This document shows, piece by piece, positions 62,489 to 64,000 of a DNA stretch of 64,000 nt. The position numbers and the translations under genes are program-made. How positions within the stretch are numbered: position 1 is the stretch's first letter; each line of letters starts with the position of its first letter. The DNA comes from UBA2033 sp035345875. GTDB lineage: Bacteria; Spirochaetota; Leptospiria; Leptospirales; Leptospiraceae. The stretch lies in NCBI GenBank assembly GCA_035345875.1, contig DAORDH010000019.1, positions 42,923 to 106,922 on the forward strand, read 5' to 3'. The notes beneath the pieces were generated by a model. That model was given only the letters and a program-made list of their open reading frames with translations, made no database searches and was not told the origin of the DNA.

Positions 62489-64000
62489 ATGAACAAGTGG
62501 GTATATTCTTTTGATGAATTAAATCAAGCGGAAGAGAAAATGGGAGGAGATTGGGATAAAGTGCGAGGTCTTTTAGGAGGCAAAGGTGCAAATCTTGCCG
62601 ATATGACTCGGGCTCAGATTCCAGTTCCACCAGGATTTACAGTAACGACCGAAGCGTGCAATGCTTATATAGCAAATGACGGTCACTTTGTGGAAGGTAT
62701 ATGGGAACAAGAGATGGATGCTCTTCGTGCTCTAGAAGCAAGGACTGGTAAAAAGTTTGGAGATCCTTCCAATCCACTCCTAGTCTCTTGTAGATCAGGA
62801 GCAAAATTTTCCATGCCAGGGATGATGGATACCGTTCTAGACATTGGATTAAATGATACGACTGTAGAAGGAATGGCTACACTTTCTGGAAATGTATCCT
62901 TTGCGTATGACTCCTATCGAAGATTGATTCAAATGTTTGGGTCCGTCGTAATTGGAATTCCGGATGACGCCTTCGAGGAAGTATTAAAAGAAGCAAGAGA
63001 AGAAGCGGAAGTAGAATCGGATTCTGACCTAGATGCAGAATCTTTAAAAAAAATCATTCAGAAGTATAAATCCGTTTTCAAACAGAAAGCATGGAGAGAA
63101 TTTCCACAAGATCCAATTGAACAAATACGTCTTGCTACAGAAGCAGTGTTCAAAAGCTGGAATGGAAAACGCGCAATTGATTATAGAAATGCGGAAAAAA
63201 TTCCACACGATCTAGGAACAGCAGTGAACATCGTTGCAATGGTTTTTGGAAATATGGGTAACACATCTGCTACTGGAGTTGTTACAACTCGAAATATTTC
63301 TACAGGCGATAGAGAATTAGAAGGAGACTATCTCATTAACGCTCAGGGGGAAGATGTTGTGGCAGGTATTAGAGCCACAAAACCAATTTCAATGCTGAAA
63401 AGAGAAATGTCTGATTCCTATGCAGAACTTTTAACAATCTGTAAACTACTAGAAAAACATTATAAAGATGTGCAGGATATAGAGTTCACAATCGAAAGAG
63501 GTAAACTTTGGATTCTTCAAACTAGAGACGCAAAGAGAACTGCACAAGCTGCTGTCCGGATTGCGGTCGAAATGGCGGAAGAGTGGATTATAAATAAAGA
63601 GCAAGCAATGCTTCGTGTAACTCCTGCACAAATTGATTTCTTTCTACATCCTCAGTTTAAAGCAGAGGAAAAAGAAAAAGCAGAACATACAGGACAACTT
63701 TTAGCTAGAGGACTTAACGTTTCTCCAGGCGCTGCAACAGGCGTTATTGCATTTGATGCAGACCTAGCAGTTAAATGGGCAGCAGAAGGGAAAAATGTAA
63801 TCATGGTCAGACCAGAAACAAAACCAGATGATGTGCATGGAATGCTTGCTGCAAAAGGAATTCTAACAAGTAGAGGCGGTAGAACAAGTCATGCTGCTTT
63901 GGTTGCAAGACAATTTGGTAAACCTGCTATCGTCGGAGTAAATGAATTAGTGCGACTTTGTCAAGTCGCGCACGTTTGTAAAATAGAATTGAAGTGGTCA
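62489..64000 (+). CDS. ppdK: Pyruvate phosphate dikinase, N-terminal part (cut by window end)
   Basis: About 504 visible residues of a protein usually near 880. Nucleotide-binding domain with GGKGANLADMTRAQIPVPPG, FSMPGMMDTVLDIGLND and INAQGEDVVAGIR, then the phosphohistidine domain with the catalytic His in GGRTSHAALVAR (H468). Interconverts pyruvate+ATP+Pi and PEP+AMP+PPi; cytosolic. The start at 62489 follows GAGGA; an in-frame ATG at 62432 is possible but has no ribosome site. The PEP/pyruvate domain lies beyond the window. Confidence 0.96.
   Translation, partial: MNKWVYSFDELNQAEEKMGGDWDKVRGLLGGKGANLADMTRAQIPVPPGFTVTTEACNAYIANDGHFVEGIWEQEMDALRALEARTGKKFGDPSNPLLVSCRSGAKFSMPGMMDTVLDIGLNDTTVEGMATLSGNVSFAYDSYRRLIQMFGSVVIGIPDDAFEEVLKEAREEAEVESDSDLDAESLKKIIQKYKSVFKQKAWREFPQDPIEQIRLATEAVFKSWNGKRAIDYRNAEKIPHDLGTAVNIVAMVFGNMGNTSATGVVTTRNISTGDRELEGDYLINAQGEDVVAGIRATKPISMLKREMSDSYAELLTICKLLEKHYKDVQDIEFTIERGKLWILQTRDAKRTAQAAVRIAVEMAEEWIINKEQAMLRVTPAQIDFFLHPQFKAEEKEKAEHTGQLLARGLNVSPGAATGVIAFDADLAVKWAAEGKNVIMVRPETKPDDVHGMLAAKGILTSRGGRTSHAALVARQFGKPAIVGVNELVRLCQVAHVCKIELKWS

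Overview
The window looks like the chromosome of a low-G+C spirochaete of the Leptospira lineage. This is inferred from several features taken together: a large membrane TPR protein resembling the spirochaete periplasmic flagellar collar protein FlcA, many small exported or lipid-anchored proteins with loose spirochaetal signal peptides, GTG/TTG starts next to AAGGAG-type ribosome sites, and a dense set of c-di-GMP, cyclic-nucleotide and two-component signalling genes. Species cannot be fixed from the sequence alone.

Layout. 0-5.8 kb: the C-terminal part of a class A penicillin-binding protein (cut by the window start), a membrane sulfatase-fold protein, two tiny exported proteins and a diguanylate cyclase. 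5.9-8 kb: lipid operon rpmF-plsX-fabG. 8-12 kb: the FlcA-like protein with a DPF-repeat cytoplasmic domain. 12-35 kb: mainly core genes: glycogen-binding-like exported protein, fatty acid hydroxylase, ferredoxin, hybrid kinase, TPMT-like methyltransferase, orphan ABC ATPase, GHKL-HDOD protein, GT-C glycosyltransferase, a probable septoil-knot protein, a double cNMP-binding protein next to Ppx/GppA, PiT-like transporter, tRNA-Leu(CAG), FHA protein, adenylate cyclase-receiver fusion, and the run DUF2269 / SDR-DoxX / dgkA / DUF1361.

35-42 kb is an accessory island. It holds a winged-helix/nucleotidyltransferase pair with a palindromic operator, an orphan protein of unknown function, a PD-(D/E)xK nuclease-like protein, a GIY-YIG/polymorphic-toxin-like domain next to a DUF4240 protein, an Mrr-type restriction endonuclease, an unknown 188-aa protein, and a decayed mntA-hepT toxin-antitoxin pair (truncated antitoxin, frameshifted toxin). 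Dispersed intergenic repeats ending in GTGGTAATC are concentrated here and at 48 kb.

42-52 kb: exported protein, crotonase, ankyrin lipoprotein, Gly/Ser/His-rich Cys protein, NHL-repeat protein, thiolase, PilZ protein, dihydrouridine synthase, LRR protein and a quinone reductase-like protein. 52-60 kb: a complete cbb3 oxidase operon, ccoNOQPGHIS plus a SafE-like membrane protein, all on the minus strand. It is preceded by a candidate class II CRP/FNR-type promoter and faces a divergent FNR-like regulator with three N-terminal cysteines. The window ends with a caspase-like secreted protein and the first half of pyruvate phosphate dikinase.
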